DNA of 64,000 nt from Myxococcales bacterium (GTDB taxonomy: Bacteria; Myxococcota_A; Polyangia; Haliangiales; Haliangiaceae): NCBI GenBank assembly GCA_016716835.1, contig JADJUW010000001.1, positions 2,128,001 to 2,192,000 of the forward strand. The letters run 5' to 3'. A program made the translations under genes and the position numbers. The notes below the pieces were generated by a model. The model was not told the DNA's origin, searched no databases, and worked only from the letters and a program-made list of their open reading frames with translations. How positions within the stretch are numbered: the stretch's first letter is position 1; every line of letters starts with the position of its first letter. This document shows positions 63,838 through 64,000 of the stretch, piece by piece.

Positions 63838-64000
63838 ATGATTGATACGCATTGCCATCTCGATGTCGATGCGTTTGGCGACGATCGCGGCGAGGTGCTC
63901 GATCGCGCGGTGGCCGCGGGCGTCACCGGCATCGTGGTTCCCGCGCTGATGCCGGCGACCTGGGCGGCGTTGCTGCAGTGGCCGTCTGGGCACGCGAGCC
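63838..64000 (+). CDS. tatD: TatD-family DNase, 5' part
   Basis: The frame starts at ATG 63838 and runs off the end of the window (54 codons). It begins MIDTHCHLDVDAFGDDR, with the HxH metal motif and Asp of TatD-family hydrolases, followed by a helix and a strand GIVVPAL. TatD enzymes are metal-dependent 3'-5' exonucleases of DNA quality control. It is divergent from the lipoprotein gene, 26 bases apart. Confidence 0.9.
   Translation, partial: MIDTHCHLDVDAFGDDRGEVLDRAVAAGVTGIVVPALMPATWAALLQWPSGHAS

Overview
The window is GC-rich, densely packed chromosomal DNA with no tRNA, rRNA, CRISPR array or complete transposase that I could find. An alternative complex III (ACIII) plus caa3 oxidase operon, a soluble Ser/Thr kinase, carboxypeptidase-regulatory-like repeat proteins, an AGPS-type ether-lipid enzyme and many lipoproteins together point to a Gram-negative member of the Myxococcota or a related former deltaproteobacterial lineage. 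That placement is inference; no marker gene fixes it.

Layout. Positions 1-3,260 hold the tail of a probable DUF2071 gene, a DCC-family protein, a convergent ExbB/ExbD pair, a YggX-like iron protein and an unknown membrane-anchored protein. Positions 3,396-16,034 form one minus-strand respiratory operon in transcriptional order actA-actB-actC-actDE(fused)-actF-unknown-sco-coxB-coxA-ctaF. It encodes quinol oxidation by ACIII and an A2-type caa3 oxidase, and it has no subunit III gene. Positions 16,347-23,445 are housekeeping and lipid genes: an acyltransferase, a quinone-oxidoreductase-like protein, MsrA, an outer-membrane protein, an SDR, a CPBP protease and a PilZ protein.

Positions 23,517-32,445 are the most interesting part. 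A plus-strand set of seven tightly spaced genes encodes a GlmL/MutL-type actin-fold ATPase, an unknown 371-aa protein, a DUF6754-like lipoprotein/membrane protein, three further membrane proteins (one with a PEGA-like insert, one with a ComEA-like helix-hairpin-helix insert) and an orphan LolC/E-type permease. No B12-dependent mutase lies nearby, so the usual 'glutamate mutase accessory' name does not explain it. It looks like an undescribed membrane machine.

Positions 32,446-35,023 are a lower-GC accessory pocket with inverted and direct repeats that look like mobile-element ends, an exported protein of unknown function, a DUF2262-like protein and gene debris. From 35,024 onward: a plastid/Chlamydia-type FabI, a regulatory-like repeat protein, a lipoprotein preceded by an AT-rich palindromic site, a P450, a kinase, pyrB overlapping an ABC-2 exporter, a PHP phosphoesterase, an EVE protein, a truncated ornithine-cyclodeaminase-like protein, a desaturase, a HIT protein, a predicted aminopeptidase, a MepA-like endopeptidase, a pair of FAD oxidases (one AGPS-like), a 3-hydroxyacyl-CoA dehydrogenase, a frameshifted MMPL exporter, an M23 peptidase, SerA, an exported GH13 enzyme, a COG2509-type flavoprotein, a frameshifted lipoprotein and the start of a TatD gene. 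The two frameshifts are either real lesions or assembly errors in low-complexity sequence.
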